From contig DVHG01000017.1 in NCBI GenBank assembly GCA_018712345.1, positions 46,122 through 110,121 of the forward strand: a DNA stretch of 64,000 nt, in the 5' to 3' direction. Under the pieces are notes generated by a model. The model saw only the letters and a list, made by a program, of their open reading frames with translations. It made no database searches and had not been told where the DNA came from. The position numbers were made by a program, and so were the translations under genes. This DNA comes from Candidatus Onthovicinus excrementipullorum. Lineage in GTDB: Bacteria > Bacillota > Clostridia > Oscillospirales > Acutalibacteraceae. Positions 61,702 through 64,000 of the stretch are shown piece after piece; position 1 is the stretch's first letter; each line of letters starts with the position of its first letter.

Positions 61702-63927
61702 TTAAATATTATTTCCGGCTTCTACAATATAATGCTTGCCGGGTTCTAGTTGCAGCTTTATTCTGCCCCATACGCCTTCACCGCATATTTCTGTCTCACA
61801 TTCATGCCGCTCACCATTTACAAAGCATGTCACATGGCTTTCCGGTTCAAACGGGCCGGCACGGAACAAAAGCTCTATCTCTTTTTCGCATTGTATGCAT
61901 ACCTTTTGCCTGCCCCCATCAGGGAATTGATACTTAAGGTTTATTGTAGCGCTTCCGTCGGGAAGGGGCAGTTCTTCCGCCTCAAAGGCCCAGCCCTTAG
62001 GCAGCCTGGGAATCCATTTAAACGCCCCGTCTTTTGTTGCACACAGCCCAATCACGGTCATAAACGTATGCATAACCTCCGCCTGGTGCGCTAAATTGCC
62101 CAAATCCCCCTGCCGCCTGAACATCTTTTTGTTCGGACTGTAGCTGGCGCATTCAGGCACTATATAAGGCTGCGGCAACCGCGGCGAATAACATATCTTG
62201 CATAGATTTTCCAGCAAACGCGTATAATCGGACACCTTATCCAGAAGCAAGGCCGTTTGAGTAAATATGCTGTGGTCATAGCCGATGCCTCTTGGCCCTA
62301 CGAATGTATCCCCTATATAGTCGTTAAAATCCTCCTCGTAAGTGTCCCGGCTGAGATTATACCAATTTTCAGGAACATCATGCAGCGCATCATATCCAGC
62401 GTAATCTGAATATGTAGGCAGAGAGGAATCATGATAAAATCCGCGGTTATATAAATCCCATTTTCCCTCTTTAACAAAGTAATCCAATATGGACTTTTCA
62501 AGCTTTTTGCTTAAATCCAGCCATTCATCAGCCAATTCATTCATTCCTGCACATCTGACCATATCTGAATATGCCCTGACGCCCAGGCAGCAGGCAATAT
62601 TCCCGTACATGGTTATTTTCATTCCTGCGCCAAAAGCAATATCAGCCAGGCCCGCTTCGGTTTCACCATAGAGCAGTCCATGTTCGCTGAAGGACAGCTC
62701 CGGATTATCCAGGCACCATTGAATAAATTTAACCGGCTCGATTATTTCCTCCAAATTCTGCTTAACAAAATCCACGCTTTTGCCTTCGCTCTTCCATACG
62801 TTATATATGCCCAGCATGGCAAAGCCATGGCCGTCCACTTCAAAATTGCCCAGATTCTGGAATTCGTCCCCGAATTTCTCCTGAGTATATTTAGTATACC
62901 ATCCGGCATATTGAAGCACCTTAGAATAATACATAGGATCATCGCATACTGCCGTCCAATGCCCCGGAATAGGCTTGCCGCCAAGGGTAAGCTTCTCTCT
63001 TTTAAAATACATCATGCAATTCTGACTGTATTCAACCGCCTTATCCGCCTTTTCCTTAAAGCCCAGACGGGAAATAGCGGTAATGCTGTGATGATTGCGC
63101 GTCCACATCTGTGTGTAATAGCTGTTGGCTCCCGGCCTCCATGTGCCAAAGCCATCATATCTCCAGCTCGGAGCCATATAGCTGCTCTCATGCACCTTGC
63201 CGTCTTCCCCTATTTTATGATATATAGCCATCATGTTCTCATAAAAAACCCCTGTGGCTATCTCCGCATAGGCATTTCCCGTGAAGCGCACCTTCACTCC
63301 ATCATAATCAATCGGAAATTCAAACCTGGGAGGAAGCAGATAGTCCTGCGGGTCAAAAGTAAACAGCGCATGCGCAATTTCTGAAAGCGCACTGGTTACT
63401 CTCTCAGGCAGTGGATGTTCGGGGTCTATAACATGTGATATGAAAAACTCATCCTGATTAGTATCAGAAACAGCGTAATGAGTATATACCGGCTCTCCCT
63501 TTTTTTGCGGGCTGGGCTGAACCTCTACGCTTTTAAGCTCGTCCCCGCTTAATTTAATGCAAAGCATATACGGGCTTTGAGCGGTTGTTCCCCCTTTAAG
63601 AAACAGCGTGTCCTGAAGCAGCTGCGTCATCCTGGGATTGCTGTCCTCTCCAAAAAAGGGCGCTTGGCCGTCGCTGAAATGTTTTGCGAACCATAAAGTA
63701 TAGCCAAAAATCAAAGGCACCTCATCAACTTTGCCGCCCGAATAGCTTATAACTAATTTGCCGGCACAGTCGCCCGGATAATATGTATCCTCATCCCGGT
63801 TAGAGCCCCAGTCAGGGCAGCCTTTATCAGGCGAATACGTGCCGCCAAGCAAATAAAGATATTGTCCAGCCTGAGGCTTAAACTGATTTAACGGAATCCA
63901 ATTAATTTCTTTTGCCGCGTTTTCCAT
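61702..63927 (-). CDS. Six-hairpin glycosidase-like protein
   Basis: The protein has 741 residues from the ATG at 63927 (AGGAAT upstream); a GTG at 63945 is less likely. No signal peptide is visible. An N-terminal beta-rich region is followed by a helical barrel with aromatic, acidic-rich motifs (WTRNHHSITAISRLGF, DGHGFAMLGIYNVWK, SEHGLLYGETEAGLADIAFGAGMKI, PRGIGYDHSIFTQTALLLDKV), then a C-terminal beta domain (LPDGSATINLKYQFPDGG). This is the layout of (alpha/alpha)6-barrel glycosidases. The exact family is unclear and no catalytic pair can be named with certainty. Codon use (many ATA and AGC) differs from the housekeeping genes, suggesting transfer. Confidence 0.6.
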   Translation of the reverse strand: MENAAKEINWIPLNQFKPQAGQYLYLLGGTYSPDKGCPDWGSNRDEDTYYPGDCAGKLVISYSGGKVDEVPLIFGYTLWFAKHFSDGQAPFFGEDSNPRMTQLLQDTLFLKGGTTAQSPYMLCIKLSGDELKSVEVQPSPQKKGEPVYTHYAVSDTNQDEFFISHVIDPEHPLPERVTSALSEIAHALFTFDPQDYLLPPRFEFPIDYDGVKVRFTGNAYAEIATGVFYENMMAIYHKIGEDGKVHESSYMAPSWRYDGFGTWRPGANSYYTQMWTRNHHSITAISRLGFKEKADKAVEYSQNCMMYFKREKLTLGGKPIPGHWTAVCDDPMYYSKVLQYAGWYTKYTQEKFGDEFQNLGNFEVDGHGFAMLGIYNVWKSEGKSVDFVKQNLEEIIEPVKFIQWCLDNPELSFSEHGLLYGETEAGLADIAFGAGMKITMYGNIACCLGVRAYSDMVRCAGMNELADEWLDLSKKLEKSILDYFVKEGKWDLYNRGFYHDSSLPTYSDYAGYDALHDVPENWYNLSRDTYEEDFNDYIGDTFVGPRGIGYDHSIFTQTALLLDKVSDYTRLLENLCKICYSPRLPQPYIVPECASYSPNKKMFRRQGDLGNLAHQAEVMHTFMTVIGLCATKDGAFKWIPRLPKGWAFEAEELPLPDGSATINLKYQFPDGGRQKVCIQCEKEIELLFRAGPFEPESHVTCFVNGERHECETEICGEGVWGRIKLQLEPGKHYIVEAGNNI

Positions 63928-64000
63928 AAACTTAATTCCTTTCACGCTATTGCAAAATTATTGTTTTGTAAACTCACTGTATTTTACTTTATATTGCACG
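63928..64000 (-). other. Leader region of the last gene, cut by the window edge
   Basis: AT-rich sequence upstream of the glycosidase-like gene; a promoter probably lies here but I cannot fix its boxes. Confidence 0.4.

Overview
The window looks like a chromosome segment from a moderately GC-rich, spore-forming Clostridia member, probably a gut Oscillospirales/Ruminococcaceae-type organism (inference). The signs are a Bacillus/Clostridium-style housekeeping order (yicC-remA-gmk-rpoZ-priA-def-fmt-yugP-rsmB-rlmN-prpC-prkC-rsgA-thiN), a spoVM-like microgene beside it, a tryptophan T-box, IreB, TmcAL, GGAGG ribosome sites nearly everywhere and TTGACA/TATAAT-type promoters. Nothing in the sequence names a species.

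Region by region: 1-1.9 kb holds a divergent dTMP pair, a thymidylate kinase (cut by the window edge) and an unusual two-domain ThyX. 1.9-4.8 kb has a lipoprotein, a DUF3737 protein and a LysR regulator with a candidate operator. 4.8-8.1 kb is a TrpXYZ-type ABC importer behind a T-box with a UGG specifier and a textbook promoter. 8.1-10 kb carries a DUF5058 membrane pair and a phosphodiesterase. 10-12.1 kb has three small unknown genes, a TSCPD protein and a GNAT acetyltransferase. 12.2-17.8 kb runs leftward with a phosphohexomutase, a DUF2461 protein, a PLP lyase and two tandem M42 aminopeptidases. 17.8-20.6 kb is a MacA/MacB-permease pair with no ATPase. 20.7-27.6 kb is a purine operon, purE-F-M-N-O-H'-D, in which the usual bifunctional PurH is replaced by an AICAR transformylase alone plus a PurO-type IMP cyclohydrolase. 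It is preceded by a 22-codon leader ORF and a terminator-like hairpin.

27.9-28.8 kb holds a lipoprotein and a spoVM-like gene on the + strand. 28.8-47.7 kb is a long, tightly packed leftward run: translation, replication-restart and Ser/Thr kinase genes, then (upstream of yicC) an RNase M5-like Toprim protein, holA, comEC and putP. 47.7-53.4 kb mixes a foreign-looking GyrI-like gene, a dispersed repeat, IreB, acetate kinase, TmcAL, a membrane-anchored unknown and two tRNA genes (Pro-CGG, Ser-GGA).

54-60.7 kb is an accessory island: a serine recombinase missing its catalytic domain, fused head-to-head with the last third of an HsdS gene; an unknown membrane protein; an intact HsdR; and a broken TnpV unit. 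No HsdM is present, so the restriction system is a remnant here. The right edge abuts a flavoprotein gene whose start codon is missing. 61.2-61.7 kb is a gene-free, hairpin- and repeat-containing spacer, and the window ends with a six-hairpin-glycosidase-like protein with different codon use.

Functional links visible within the window: PrkC, PrpC and IreB form a known signalling trio in related Firmicutes; AckA and TmcAL share acetate/acetyl-phosphate metabolism; Tmk and ThyX are consecutive steps to dTDP; Fmt and Def are consecutive steps of N-formylmethionine handling. All product names come from motif and sequence recognition by eye; no database search was run.
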